Source of the DNA: an uncultured Lachnospiraceae bacterium
GTDB lineage: Bacteria; Bacillota; Clostridia; Lachnospirales; Lachnospiraceae
NCBI GenBank assembly: GCA_947626475.1
Contig: CANQSK010000012.1
Span: 1-38,185, forward strand
Length of the DNA stretch: 38,185 bases
Direction of reading: 5' to 3'
In this document: one piece after another, positions 6,851 to 14,800 of the stretch
Numbering within the stretch: the stretch's first letter is position 1
Layout of the letters: every line of letters begins with the position of its first letter
The notes under the pieces: generated by a model
Told to the model about the DNA's origin: nothing
Seen by the model: only the letters and a program-made list of their open reading frames with translations
Database searches by the model: none
Program-made: the position numbers and the translations under genes

Positions 6851-8788
6851 ATGAGGGATTTAGCCTATTTAAAACTGTTGGCCCGGGATTATCCCACTGT
6901 GCGCGCGGCGTCCAGCGAGATCATCAATCTGACCGCGATCGGCGGCCTGCCCAAGGGCACCGAATATTTTTTCAGCGACCTGCATGGAGAGCATGAGGCG
7001 TTCATTCATCTGATGCGTTCTTCCTCCGGCATCATCCGGGAGAAGATCAAGGAAACCTTCGGGTATGTGATCCCGGAAGAGGAGCAGGAAGAGCTGGCGA
7101 ACCTGATCTATTATCCCAAGAGGGAGCTGGCCCGGATGGAGCGGGCCGGGAGAGACAGCGATGACTGGAAGAAGATCACTATTTACCGGCTGGTTCAGAT
7201 CAGCAAGGTGGTGTCGTCCAAGTACACCCGCTCCAAGGTCCGCAAGAAGATGCCGGCGGATTTCGCCTACATTATTGATGAACTGCTGCATGTAGATTAT
7301 AACGACGAGAATAAGAAGGTATATTACAGCGAGATCGTCCGGACGATTATCGACATCAATATCGCGGATAAATTTATCTGCGCCCTGTGCGAGCTGATCC
7401 AGGGGCTGACCATCGACAGCCTTCACATTATCGGCGATATTTTTGACAGGGGCCCCAGGGCGGACCTGATCATGGAAGAGCTGATGCGGTTTCATGATGT
7501 GGATATCCAGTGGGGCAATCATGACATTGACTGGATGGGAGCGGCCACCGGGAACCTGGCCTGCATCTGCAATGTGCTGAGGATCGCCATCAGCTACAAC
7601 GGCTTTGACGTGCTGGAGGACGGCTACGGCATCAATCTGCGGCCCCTTTCCATGTTCGCCGCGGCAACCTACAAGGACGACCCCTGCGAGCGGTTCAAGC
7701 CTCATATTCTGGATCAGAATATTTATGACGCGGTGGACCCGGGACTGGCGGCCAAGATGCACAAGGCCATCGCCATCATCCAGTTTAAGGTAGAGGGCCA
7801 TATTATCAAGCGCCACCCGGAATATGAAATGGACGAGCGGTGCCTGCTGGAGAAGATAGATTTCGCGAATGGGACTGTGACGGTGGAGGGAAAGACCTAC
7901 CCCATGCTGGATATGAACTTCCCCACCATAGACCCCACAAATCCGCTGGTCCTGACGCCGGAGGAGGAGGAGCTGCTCCATACGCTGCAGCTGTCCTTCC
8001 GCCACAGTGCCCTGCTCCACAAGCACGTGAAGTTCCTCTATTCCCATGGTGCCATGTATACCAGGATCAACAACAATCTGCTGTACCACGGCTGTATCCC
8101 CATGAAGGAAGACGGAAGCTTCGATGAGATTACATTTTACGATATTCCCTATTCCGGCAAGGCCCTGATGGATTTTGTGGATCAGATGGTTCAGAGCGCG
8201 TATTTCTTTGCGGACAGCAATCCGGACAAGGAATTTGCCAGGGATTTTATGTGGTATCTCTGGTGCGGAGCCAAGTCTCCGGTGTTCGGCAAGGATAAGA
8301 TGACTACCTTTGAGAATTATTTTGTGGCGGACAAGGCCACCCACAAGGAGACTTTCAATCCCTACTACAGGCTGAGCGTGAATGAGGAATACTGTGATAA
8401 GATCCTGAAGGAATTCGGGCTGCCCACAGAGGGAGGACATATTATCAACGGCCATGTGCCGGTGAAGATCAAGGACGGGGAGACTCCGGTCAAGGCAGGC
8501 GGCAAATTGTACATCATTGACGGAGGATTGTCCAAGGCCTACCAGAGCAAGACGGGAATCGCGGGCTACACGCTGATCTACAATTCCCGGCATCTGGCCC
8601 TGGCGGAGCACAAGCCCTTTGTCCCCGGCAGCAAGAACACGCCGAAGGTGACTATCGTGGAGAAGATGAAGAGCCGGGTGATGGTGAGCGACACGGATTT
8701 GGGTGTGGAGCTGGCGGCCAAGATCAAGGATCTGAAGGAGCTGGTGGCGGCTTACCGGGAAGGCGTTATCAAAGAACATATTGAATAA
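6851..8788 (+). CDS. fbp: Fructose-1,6-bisphosphatase, class III
   Basis: A 645-residue enzyme of the Firmicute-specific class III family, which removes the 1-phosphate from fructose 1,6-bisphosphate in gluconeogenesis. It has the calcineurin-like metallophosphatase motifs in order: YFFSDLHGEHEAF (around residue 40), HIIGDIFDRGPRAD, QWGNHDIDWMG, YSHGAMYT and the late GGHIINGHVPVKI. The length is normal for the class. GGGG-rich sequence precedes the ATG at 6851. The DUF1700-like gene begins ten bases after its stop and is probably cotranscribed. The very long minus-strand reading across this gene is a codon-bias shadow. Confidence 0.95.
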   Translation: MRDLAYLKLLARDYPTVRAASSEIINLTAIGGLPKGTEYFFSDLHGEHEAFIHLMRSSSGIIREKIKETFGYVIPEEEQEELANLIYYPKRELARMERAGRDSDDWKKITIYRLVQISKVVSSKYTRSKVRKKMPADFAYIIDELLHVDYNDENKKVYYSEIVRTIIDINIADKFICALCELIQGLTIDSLHIIGDIFDRGPRADLIMEELMRFHDVDIQWGNHDIDWMGAATGNLACICNVLRIAISYNGFDVLEDGYGINLRPLSMFAAATYKDDPCERFKPHILDQNIYDAVDPGLAAKMHKAIAIIQFKVEGHIIKRHPEYEMDERCLLEKIDFANGTVTVEGKTYPMLDMNFPTIDPTNPLVLTPEEEELLHTLQLSFRHSALLHKHVKFLYSHGAMYTRINNNLLYHGCIPMKEDGSFDEITFYDIPYSGKALMDFVDQMVQSAYFFADSNPDKEFARDFMWYLWCGAKSPVFGKDKMTTFENYFVADKATHKETFNPYYRLSVNEEYCDKILKEFGLPTEGGHIINGHVPVKIKDGETPVKAGGKLYIIDGGLSKAYQSKTGIAGYTLIYNSRHLALAEHKPFVPGSKNTPKVTIVEKMKSRVMVSDTDLGVELAAKIKDLKELVAAYREGVIKEHIE

Positions 8789-8797
8789 GGAGAGTAT

Positions 8798-9298
8798 ATG
8801 AATAAAGAAGAATTTCTCCAGGCGCTGCGGCGGGATCTGTCGGGCGACGTTCCGCCCGGTGTCGTCGAGGAGAATATACGGTACTATCGGGAATACATTA
8901 CCGATGAGGTCCGCAAGGGCCGCACCGAGGAAGAGGTCATCGAGGAGATAGGAGACCCCAGACTGATCGCCAAGAACATTGAAGATACGACGGATCTGCC
9001 GGAAGAGGACGCCGGTCAGGGCTTCGGCGGATACTATGAGAGCAGCGGGGAGACAGGAGACGCCTACGGAGAGGACGGCTATTCCCAGCAGCGGCAGAAC
9101 ACCAGAGGTTCCTTCCATGTCTTTGACCTGAGCAAATGGTATGTGAAGCTGGGACTTATTCTGATCGTGTTTCTGGTGCTGTACGCAGTGGTTGCCATTG
9201 TGGGCGGAATCTTTACTCTGCTGGCGCCGTTCCTTGGTCCTATCCTGATCATCTGGCTGTTGATCTGTCTGTTCCGTGGGCCCCGACAGCGATGGTGA
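8798..9298 (+). CDS. DUF1700-like membrane protein
   Basis: A 166-residue protein. Residues 1-60 (MNKEEFLQALRRDL, the NIRYYREYITDE stretch and VIEEIGDPRLIAKNI) match the DUF1700/HAAS-type N-terminal module. A Gly/Glu-rich linker follows, then two adjacent hydrophobic segments (about 112-135 and 138-158). Such proteins are usually encoded next to a PadR regulator and a putative adhesin; here the partner is fbp, and no PadR gene is visible. The function is unknown. AAGGAGAG precedes the ATG. Confidence 0.75.
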   Translation: MNKEEFLQALRRDLSGDVPPGVVEENIRYYREYITDEVRKGRTEEEVIEEIGDPRLIAKNIEDTTDLPEEDAGQGFGGYYESSGETGDAYGEDGYSQQRQNTRGSFHVFDLSKWYVKLGLILIVFLVLYAVVAIVGGIFTLLAPFLGPILIIWLLICLFRGPRQRW

Positions 9299-9319
9299 AG
9301 TAAATATTAAGAAAATATT

Positions 9320-9361
9320 AAAAGAAACCGAAACTGATTGTAACAGTTTCGGTTTCTTTTT
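9320..9361 (+). terminator. Strong intrinsic terminator
   Basis: A perfect 17-bp stem (arms 9320-9336 and 9344-9360) with a 7-base loop. Because the stem begins with an A-run and ends with a T-run it can work on both strands. It ends the fbp operon. Confidence 0.9.
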
Positions 9362-9363
9362 GC

Positions 9364-9392
9364 TTGACATAGTAACAGAAATGAAATATAAT
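9364..9392 (+). promoter_or_regulatory. Perfect consensus promoter of the NlpC/P60 gene
   Basis: TTGACA at 9364-9369, a 17-base spacer and TATAAT at 9387-9392. Transcription should begin near 9399, leaving a leader of roughly 115 bases before the TTG start. Confidence 0.85.
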
Positions 9393-9409
9393 ACACAATG
9401 TAGTTAACA

Positions 9410-9424
9410 TATTTGTAACAAATA
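9410..9424. promoter_or_regulatory. Inverted repeat near the transcription start
   Basis: TATTTG and CAAATA are perfect 6-base arms around TAA, about 18 bases downstream of the -10 box. A dyad here could be an operator. Further along the leader, TGCGCC and GGCGCA near 9473-9487 form another small hairpin. Confidence 0.3.
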
Positions 9425-9516
9425 CATAAAGATAACTCGCTGAAAGGCGAATCAGATATAATTTTCGGAAAAATGCGCCGCAGGCGCAGGGTTTTGATGA
9501 AAGGAAGGATGGAAGA

Positions 9517-10272
9517 TTGAAGATAAACAGACAATATCATAGAATCCATAAAATTACGGTGACGGCTTTGTGCGCCGTCCTGATGGCGGCGGTTCCTGAG
9601 ACGGCCTGGGCCGGCAGCAGCCAGCTGAAAGACATGGACCTGTCTGCCGGACGTTACATAGCCGTGGCGGAGAAGAATGCCGACATCTATGTGTCCATGG
9701 ATTCCTATGACATATTGAAAACGGCCGCTCAGGGAGAAGAGTTTCAGATTCTTGACGACGCAGGCGGCGGATGGATGGAAGTTAAGGTAGAGGACGGAGT
9801 CGGTTATCTGTCCGCGGAGGACGCGGATATTCAGAAGGCGGAATCCGGGGACGATCAGAAGACGGAGGAAGCTCAGGGGCAGCAGGCAGGCGGGGACGTC
9901 TCCGGCAGCCTTCGCCGGTACATTGTGGATTTTGCCCGGCAGTTTCTGGGCTGCGCGTACCGCTATGGCGGCAACGACCCTCACTCCGGCGTGGACTGCT
10001 CCGGATTTGTCCGGTACGTTCTCCAGAACGCGGCGGGAGTGGTCCTGCAGAGAAGCTCCAGGGCCCAGGCGGCTCAGGGAAGAGCGGTTAGCGCCGATCA
10101 GATGCGTCCGGGAGATCTGATATTCTACGCCAAAGGGTCCGGCATCAACCACGTGGGGATTTACGCGGGAGACGGACAGGTGATACATGCGTCCACCTAT
10201 AAGACCGGGGTCAAGATGTCCCCCTGGAATTACCGGACGCCTGTCAGGATCGTCAATGTGCTGGGAGACTGA
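9517..10272 (+). CDS. Secreted NlpC/P60 cell-wall hydrolase
   Basis: A protein of 251 residues with a signal peptide (basic start MKINRQYHRIHK, hydrophobic core, AWA cleavage site near residue 32). Residues about 40-105 resemble a bacterial SH3 domain, then a Gln/Glu-rich linker, then an NlpC/P60 domain with the catalytic Cys in SGVDCSGFVRYV, the His in GINHVGIYAG and a following VIHAS segment. These enzymes cut peptidoglycan stem peptides. The start is a TTG with AAGGAAGG upstream; the nearby ATG at 9509 is out of frame. It has a perfect consensus promoter and a leader with small hairpins. Confidence 0.88.
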   Translation: MKINRQYHRIHKITVTALCAVLMAAVPETAWAGSSQLKDMDLSAGRYIAVAEKNADIYVSMDSYDILKTAAQGEEFQILDDAGGGWMEVKVEDGVGYLSAEDADIQKAESGDDQKTEEAQGQQAGGDVSGSLRRYIVDFARQFLGCAYRYGGNDPHSGVDCSGFVRYVLQNAAGVVLQRSSRAQAAQGRAVSADQMRPGDLIFYAKGSGINHVGIYAGDGQVIHASTYKTGVKMSPWNYRTPVRIVNVLGD

Positions 10273-10357
10273 AAAATTCAGATTGCCTGTATAAAGAATG
10301 GAAAATCAGCCATACTACTCCTGTAACTTAACAACAACAAATCAGGAGGTGCCTACT

Positions 10358-10507
10358 ATGGCAAGAAACGGTTACGACAACAACAGTCAGAACAACAATC
10401 AGAGCGGCAGCCAGGGCAATGGTCAGAGCGGCAGCCAGAACAGCAGCAAGAATAACAATCAGAATAACAGCCAGAACAGCAGCAAGAACTGCGACAACAA
10501 CCGCTGA
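10358..10507 (+). CDS. Asn/Gln/Ser-rich small protein
   Basis: A 49-residue, hydrophilic protein beginning MARNGYDNNSQNNNQ and ending NSSKNCDNNR, made almost only of Asn, Gln, Ser, Gly and Lys, with one Cys near the end. A strong AGGAGG ends eight bases before the ATG. Low-complexity Asn/Gln-rich small proteins occur among spore-associated proteins of Clostridia, but I recognise no specific family. An in-frame upstream ATG at 10298 lacks a ribosome binding site. A terminator follows, so it can be a monocistronic gene. Confidence 0.6.
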   Translation: MARNGYDNNSQNNNQSGSQGNGQSGSQNSSKNNNQNNSQNSSKNCDNNR

Positions 10508-10529
10508 TCAGAAAAGAACTGGCAAGAGG

Positions 10530-10559
10530 GCCGTCCCACAGTCTGTGGGGCGGCTTTCT
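10530..10559 (+). terminator. Intrinsic terminator after the small Asn-rich gene
   Basis: An 11-bp stem (10530-10540 with 10544-10554, one wobble pair) and a 3-base loop are followed by TTTCT. GC-rich and stable, with a short U-tract. Confidence 0.7.
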
Positions 10560-10622
10560 GCCGTGTGTCACCGGGATTCAGTCTGTCCCATATACTATTA
10601 TAAAAAGGACAGGAAGAAGCCT

Positions 10623-10934
10623 ATGTGTTATCCGATCATTACGGTGGGAGAGCTGGATTACTGGATCTATGGAGGACGGCAGATGTTTCTGGTGGACCTT
10701 CGGGGGCCGGAAGCATTTTCCCGCAGTCATCTGAAAGGCGCCGTAAATATTCCCTTTGAGGAGCTGGAGGACCGGCTGGAGGAGCTGCCGGTGGGAACGC
10801 CCATTGTATTTTACTGTACCAGGGGCAGCCAGAGCATGCTGGCCTGCAATCATCTGGTGGACCGGGGGTATCAGGTAGTAAATGTGGCCGGCGGGCTGAC
10901 GGCATATCGGGGAAAGTATCTGATACAGGAATAG
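10623..10934 (+). CDS. Rhodanese-like domain protein
   Basis: A 103-residue single-domain rhodanese. The VDLRGPEAFSRSHLKGAVNIP segment is the conserved CH2A-like motif and IVFYCTRGSQSM holds the active-site Cys loop. Such domains carry persulfide sulfur on the Cys in sulfur transfer. The acceptor is unknown. The ATG at 10623 follows AGGAAG; longer upstream readings run through the terminator and are rejected. No sulfur-metabolism gene lies next to it. Confidence 0.85.
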   Translation: MCYPIITVGELDYWIYGGRQMFLVDLRGPEAFSRSHLKGAVNIPFEELEDRLEELPVGTPIVFYCTRGSQSMLACNHLVDRGYQVVNVAGGLTAYRGKYLIQE

Positions 10935-10940
10935 AATCTG

Positions 10941-10968
10941 TTGACAGAAAGCCGTCTGAGGCTATAAA
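10941..10968 (+). promoter_or_regulatory. Promoter of the phosphodiesterase-RdgB operon
   Basis: TTGACA at 10941-10946 and TATAAA at 10963-10968 with a 16-base spacer, about 27 bases upstream of the first start codon. Confidence 0.65.
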
Positions 10969-10994
10969 ATAGAACACGAAAAGAGGTGAAGGCT

Positions 10995-11537
10995 ATGAAG
11001 TACATGTTTGCGTCAGATATCCACGGCTCCGCCTATTACTGCAGAAAAATGCTGGACGCTTTTGAACAGTCCGGCGCGGAGCGCCTGATCCTTCTGGGCG
11101 ACCTTCTGTATCACGGGCCCAGAAATGAACTGCCGAGAGAGTATGAGCCGAAGCGGGTGCTGGCTATGCTGAACGCTTATAAAGATAAAATCTACGCGGT
11201 CAGAGGCAACTGTGATTCTGAGGTGGACCAGATGGTGCTGGAATTTCCTATTATGGCGGATTACGCGCTTCTGGCGCTGAACGGCAGGACGATCTACGCG
11301 ACCCATGGCCATGTATTCAATGAGGAGAAGCTTCCGCCCATGCAGCCGGGCGACGCCCTGATCTACGGCCACATCCATATTCCCGTGGCCAGGGCCGGGG
11401 GAGATAAGTTCTTTTTGAATCCCGGCTCCGTCTCTTTGCCCAAGGGAGGCAATCCGCCCAGCTATGCCCTGCTGGACGGTTCCGTGTTTACGATCCTCGA
11501 TTTTGAGGGCGGAAGGATAAATGAGATTCAGCTTTGA
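10995..11537 (+). CDS. yfcE: YfcE-like metallophosphodiesterase
   Basis: A protein of 180 residues of the calcineurin-like phosphoesterase superfamily. Motifs in order: FASDIHGSAYY (Asp and His), ILLGDLLYHGPRN (GD), VRGNCDSEVDQ (GNCD), YATHGHVF and IYGHIHIP, with the C-terminal FLNPGSVSLPKGGNPPSY typical of YfcE. E. coli YfcE hydrolyses phosphodiesters in vitro; the physiological substrate is unknown. AGAGGTGA precedes the ATG at 10995; a GTG at 10986 would overlap that site. It is the first gene of a tightly packed four-gene operon. Confidence 0.88.
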   Translation: MKYMFASDIHGSAYYCRKMLDAFEQSGAERLILLGDLLYHGPRNELPREYEPKRVLAMLNAYKDKIYAVRGNCDSEVDQMVLEFPIMADYALLALNGRTIYATHGHVFNEEKLPPMQPGDALIYGHIHIPVARAGGDKFFLNPGSVSLPKGGNPPSYALLDGSVFTILDFEGGRINEIQL

Positions 11538-11547
11538 GAGGTGACTG

Positions 11548-12711
11548 GTGAAGAAACTGTATGAGATTATCGCGCCCTGCCATTTCGGACTGGAATCGGT
11601 GCTGAAGCGTGAAATATTTGATTTGGGATACGACATTTCCCAGGTGGAGGACGGACGCGTCACGTTTCTGGGCGATGAGGAGGCCATCTGCCGGGCGAAC
11701 GTATTTCTCAGGACCGCGGAGCGGATCCTGGTGAAAGCGGGAAGCTTCCATGCGGAGACATTTGAGGAGCTGTTTCAGGGGACCAGGCAGATTCCCTGGG
11801 AGGAATTGCTCCCCAAAGACGGCAGGTTCTGGGTGGCGAAGGCTTCCTCCATCAAGAGCAAGCTGTTCAGCCCCTCCGATATTCAGAGGATCATGAAGAA
11901 AGCCATGGTGGAGCGGATGAAGGAGGCCTGCGGGCTGTCGGTCATCCCGGAAACAGGGAGCAGTTATCCTCTTCGTGTGTTCCTCCATAAGGATCAGGTG
12001 ACGATCGGCATAGATACGACCGGAGAATCTCTTCACAAGAGAGGATACCGGACCATGGCCGGCCGGGCGCCTATCTCCGAAACCCTGGCAGCGGCATTGA
12101 TCCTGCTGACGCCCTGGAAGGGAGACCGGATCCTGGTGGACCCGTTCTGCGGCAGCGGCACATTTCCCATTGAGGCGGCCATGATGGCAGCCAATATAGC
12201 GCCTGGCATGAACCGTTCCTTTCTGGCTCAGGGCTGGGAGAATCTGATACCGGGCCGGTACTGGCGGGAGGCCGTGGAGGAAGCCTGGGATTTGGTGGAC
12301 AAAACAGTCGAAACGGATATTCAGGGATATGATATCGACGGCGACGTGGTGAAAACAGCCCGTGCCAACGCGGAACGTGCCGGTGTGGAAAAGCTGATTC
12401 ATTTTCAGCAGAGACCGTTGAGCGCCTTAAGCCATCCGAAAAAATACGGATTTCTTATTACAAATCCTCCTTACGGGGAGCGGATTGAGGATAAGGCGAA
12501 TCTGCCGGAACTGTACCGGGAACTGGGAGAGCGATTCCGGGCCCTGGACAGCTGGTCAGCCTACATTATCACGGCCTATGAGGAGGCGGAGCGGTATCTG
12601 GGCGGGAAAGCCGACCGGAACCGGAAGATTTACAACGGAATGATAAAGACCTATTTCTATCAATATATAGGACCCAAGCCGCCGGCCAGGAAACCTAGAG
12701 ATACTGTATGA
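11548..12711 (+). CDS. THUMP-domain RNA methyltransferase (RlmL/YpsC-like)
   Basis: A 387-residue protein. The N-terminal third is a THUMP RNA-binding region, and the C-terminal part a Rossmann methyltransferase with the SAM-binding DPFCGSGTFPIEAA and the catalytic LITNPPYGER motif of N2-guanine methyltransferases. Homologues modify 23S rRNA (RlmL-type guanosine methylation). The start is a GTG at 11548 with GAGAGGTG just upstream, ten bases after the previous stop. Its TGA overlaps an ATG for the next frame. Confidence 0.88.
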   Translation: MKKLYEIIAPCHFGLESVLKREIFDLGYDISQVEDGRVTFLGDEEAICRANVFLRTAERILVKAGSFHAETFEELFQGTRQIPWEELLPKDGRFWVAKASSIKSKLFSPSDIQRIMKKAMVERMKEACGLSVIPETGSSYPLRVFLHKDQVTIGIDTTGESLHKRGYRTMAGRAPISETLAAALILLTPWKGDRILVDPFCGSGTFPIEAAMMAANIAPGMNRSFLAQGWENLIPGRYWREAVEEAWDLVDKTVETDIQGYDIDGDVVKTARANAERAGVEKLIHFQQRPLSALSHPKKYGFLITNPPYGERIEDKANLPELYRELGERFRALDSWSAYIITAYEEAERYLGGKADRNRKIYNGMIKTYFYQYIGPKPPARKPRDTV

Positions 12712-12725
12712 GAGGAAATGAATTT

Positions 12726-13337
12726 ATGAAGCACAGGATTATTGTAGCGACCGGAAACGCCGGGAAGATGCGGGAGTTTCGCATGATACTGGAGGATCTG
12801 GGTCTGGAGATCATATCCATGAAGGAAGCGGGAGTGTCCCTGGATATTGTGGAGGACGGAAGCACCTTCGCAGAAAACGCTGAGATCAAGGCCAGAGCGG
12901 TCTGGGCCCTGACCGGGGATATTGTGCTGGCGGACGACTCCGGCCTTGTGGTGGATTATCTGAACGGCGAGCCGGGCATCTATTCCGCCAGATATATGGG
13001 GGAGGAGACCTCCTATGAAATCAAGAATCAGGTGATCATCGACCGGGTGGCTTCCGCGCCGGAGGAGGAGCGGACGGCCAGGTTCGTCTGCGCCATCGCG
13101 GCGGTGCTGCCGGACGGAACTGTGCTCCACACGGAAGGCTCGGTGGAGGGGATGATCGCCCATCATCCGGCAGGAAGCAACGGCTTCGGTTACGATCCGA
13201 TCTTCTATCTGCCGGAGTACGGCATGACGTCGGCTGAGATCCCTCTTGACCGGAAGAACGAGATCAGTCACAGGGGGAAAGCCCTTGAGGCCATGAAGCT
13301 TTGTCTGCGGGATGCTGTCGGGAGGGAAGAGCAATGA
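12726..13337 (+). CDS. rdgB: XTP/dITP diphosphatase (RdgB/HAM1)
   Basis: A 203-residue Ham1-family enzyme that hydrolyses non-canonical purine triphosphates (XTP, dITP) to the monophosphate, keeping them out of DNA. Family motifs: IIVATGNAGKMREF at the start, DDSGLVVDYLNGEPGIYSAR, and FGYDPIF then SHRGKAL near the end. The ATG at 12726 has AGAGGA upstream; an ATG at 12708 that overlaps the previous stop is possible but less canonical. Its last bases overlap the start of the next gene (ATGA), which suggests translational coupling. Confidence 0.93.
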   Translation: MKHRIIVATGNAGKMREFRMILEDLGLEIISMKEAGVSLDIVEDGSTFAENAEIKARAVWALTGDIVLADDSGLVVDYLNGEPGIYSARYMGEETSYEIKNQVIIDRVASAPEEERTARFVCAIAAVLPDGTVLHTEGSVEGMIAHHPAGSNGFGYDPIFYLPEYGMTSAEIPLDRKNEISHRGKALEAMKLCLRDAVGREEQ

Positions 13338-13819
13338 AGATTCTGATTGTCAGCGATACCCACCGGAAGGACGAAAACCTGAAAACCGTCATCGCTCAGG
13401 AGAAGCCCATGGATATGCTGATCCACCTGGGAGACGCGGAGGGCAGCGAGCATTTTATCCCCGACTGGGTCAATCCGGAGTGCCGGATGGAGATGGTCCT
13501 TGGGAACAACGACTTTTTTTCCATGCTGGACCGGGAGAGGGAGATCGAGCTGGGGGTTCACCGGGTACTGCTGACTCACGGCCATTATTATGGAGTCTCC
13601 ATGGGGCCGGAGGGTCTGGCGGACGAGGCAAAAAGCCGCGGCTGCGATGTGGCCATGTTCGGGCACACCCACAAACCGTTTCTGGCGAAGGTGGGAGGCG
13701 TGACAGTCCTAAACCCCGGAAGCCTGTCCTATCCCAGGCAGGAGGGGCGGAGGCCTTCCTATATGATAGCGACAGTGGACGAGGCGGGAGACCTGTCCTT
13801 CCAGCAGAGATTTCTGTGA
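13334..13819 (+). CDS. MJ0936-family metallophosphodiesterase
   Basis: A 161-residue calcineurin-like phosphoesterase: MKILIVSDTHRKDENL, MLIHLGDAEGSE, VLGNNDFFS, LLTHGHYYGV and MFGHTHKPF give the full set of metal-binding motifs, and LNPGSLSYPRQEGRRPSY is the usual C-terminal signature. It is a paralogue of the YfcE-like protein at 10995. Homologues are often encoded beside rdgB. The ATG overlaps the rdgB stop codon (ATGA). The substrate is unknown. Confidence 0.88.
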   Translation: MKILIVSDTHRKDENLKTVIAQEKPMDMLIHLGDAEGSEHFIPDWVNPECRMEMVLGNNDFFSMLDREREIELGVHRVLLTHGHYYGVSMGPEGLADEAKSRGCDVAMFGHTHKPFLAKVGGVTVLNPGSLSYPRQEGRRPSYMIATVDEAGDLSFQQRFL

Positions 13820-13885
13820 GATTAGGCAGCGGCCGGGCCGAATAATCTGTGTGTGAATCTGTGCAATCTGACATTGAAAAAATGG

Positions 13886-13914
13886 TTGACAAGGAACAGT
13901 CTTTCGTTTATAAT
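13886..13914 (+). promoter_or_regulatory. Perfect consensus promoter of the tRNA operon
   Basis: TTGACA at 13886-13891, a 17-base spacer and TATAAT at 13909-13914, 31 bases upstream of tRNA-Pro. Full consensus fits a strongly expressed stable-RNA operon. Confidence 0.9.
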
Positions 13915-13945
13915 AACACTTGCGTCTGGTGGCGCAGGTGTTTGC

Positions 13946-14020
13946 CGGGGTGTGGCTCAGTTTGGCTAGAGCGCCTGGTTTGGGACCAGGAAGTCGCAGG
14001 TTCGAATCCTGTCACCCCGA
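13946..14020 (+). tRNA. tRNA-Pro (TGG)
   Basis: CGGGGTG pairs with CACCCCG; the anticodon loop TTTGGGA between CCTGG and CCAGG gives TGG; GGTTCGAATCC is a normal T-loop. CCA is not encoded. Confidence 0.95.
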
Positions 14021-14044
14021 TGCCATTCAGATGAATGATGATAT

Positions 14045-14115
14045 GCAGGCGTGGTTCAATGGTAGAACACTAGCCTTCCAAGCTGGATACGTGGGTTCGA
14101 TTCCCATCGCCTGCT
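14045..14115 (+). tRNA. tRNA-Gly (TCC)
   Basis: GCAGGCG pairs with CGCCTGC; anticodon loop CTTCCAA gives TCC; GGGTTCGATTCCC forms the T-arm. Second gene of the cluster. Confidence 0.95.
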
Positions 14116-14136
14116 CTTTTGTTTTTCTATGATTGT

Positions 14137-14210
<74 letters not shown>

Positions 14211-14215
14211 TTTAT

Positions 14216-14290
14216 GGTGGGTATAGCGCAGTTGGTTAGCGCGCCAGATTGTGGCTCTGGAGGCCCAGGGTTCGAGTCCCTGTATCCACC
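14216..14290 (+). tRNA. tRNA-His (GTG)
   Basis: The extra 5' G (14216) opposite a discriminator C (14290) is the hallmark of tRNA-His. Acceptor GTGGGTA/TATCCAC; anticodon loop TTGTGGC gives GTG. Last gene of the plus-strand cluster. Confidence 0.95.
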
Positions 14291-14304
14291 CGATTATGAT
14301 AAAG

Positions 14305-14342
14305 ACGCTTAGGCCCTGACTTCAGGAAGCTTAAGCGTTTTT
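14305..14342 (+). terminator. Terminator of the tRNA operon
   Basis: ACGCTTA (14305-14311) pairs with TAAGCGT (14332-14338); an inner CCTGA/TCAGG stem extends the fold, and TTTTT ends at 14342. Confidence 0.8.
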
Positions 14343-14431
14343 GTATTGTATGGATTATGCAGAAAAATTTCACAGAGGCTTTCTTTTTATGTGGGACTGG
14401 AGTATGATAAGATGGAGGAGGATGAGTCTGA

Positions 14432-14800
14432 ATGAAGTACTTAAAACAATTTACGATCATACTGACGGTAACCTGTATAGGTGAGATTCTGAAATATTTG
14501 ATCGATCTGCCGGTTCCGGGAGGCATCTATGGCCTGGTTTTACTGCTTTTTCTTTTGATCTTCCGGGTGATTAAGCTGGAGCAGGTGAAGGAGGCCGGGG
14601 AATTTCTGATCGAGATCATGCCGGTTATGTTTATACCGGCGGCGGTAGGCCTGGTGGTCTCCTGGGAGAAGATCAGAGGAATTCTGATACCCCTTTGCGT
14701 TATTATTTCCGTATCTACATTTCTTGTTATGGGAGTGACGGGGAAGACAACGGATTTTATGATGGACAGGAAAGGGAGAAAGGAGAAAAAAACGCGATGA
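14432..14800 (+). CDS. lrgA: LrgA/CidA-family membrane protein
   Basis: A 122-residue protein with four predicted membrane segments, the PVPGGIYGLVLLL motif after the first and the LIEIMPVMFIPAAVGL motif, both typical of LrgA/CidA holin-like proteins. In staphylococci they modulate murein hydrolase activity and autolysis; in Bacillus the pair handles pyruvate. GGAGGAGG lies upstream of the ATG. The last four bases overlap the lrgB start. No LytSR-type two-component system is nearby in the window, so the regulator must be elsewhere. Confidence 0.88.
   Translation: MKYLKQFTIILTVTCIGEILKYLIDLPVPGGIYGLVLLLFLLIFRVIKLEQVKEAGEFLIEIMPVMFIPAAVGLVVSWEKIRGILIPLCVIISVSTFLVMGVTGKTTDFMMDRKGRKEKKTR

Noticed and set aside
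6869-9370. 833-codon minus-strand open frame
   Set aside because: It lies antisense to fbp and the DUF1700-like gene and reads as codon-bias shadow; it has no recognisable domain or ribosome site.
9393-9516. ydaO (c-di-AMP) riboswitch before the NlpC/P60 gene
   Set aside because: The leader is short and I do not see the conserved ydaO core; only small hairpins are present.
10419-10622. Longer N-terminal part of the rhodanese
   Set aside because: It runs through the small Asn-rich gene and its terminator; the ATG at 10623 has its own ribosome site.
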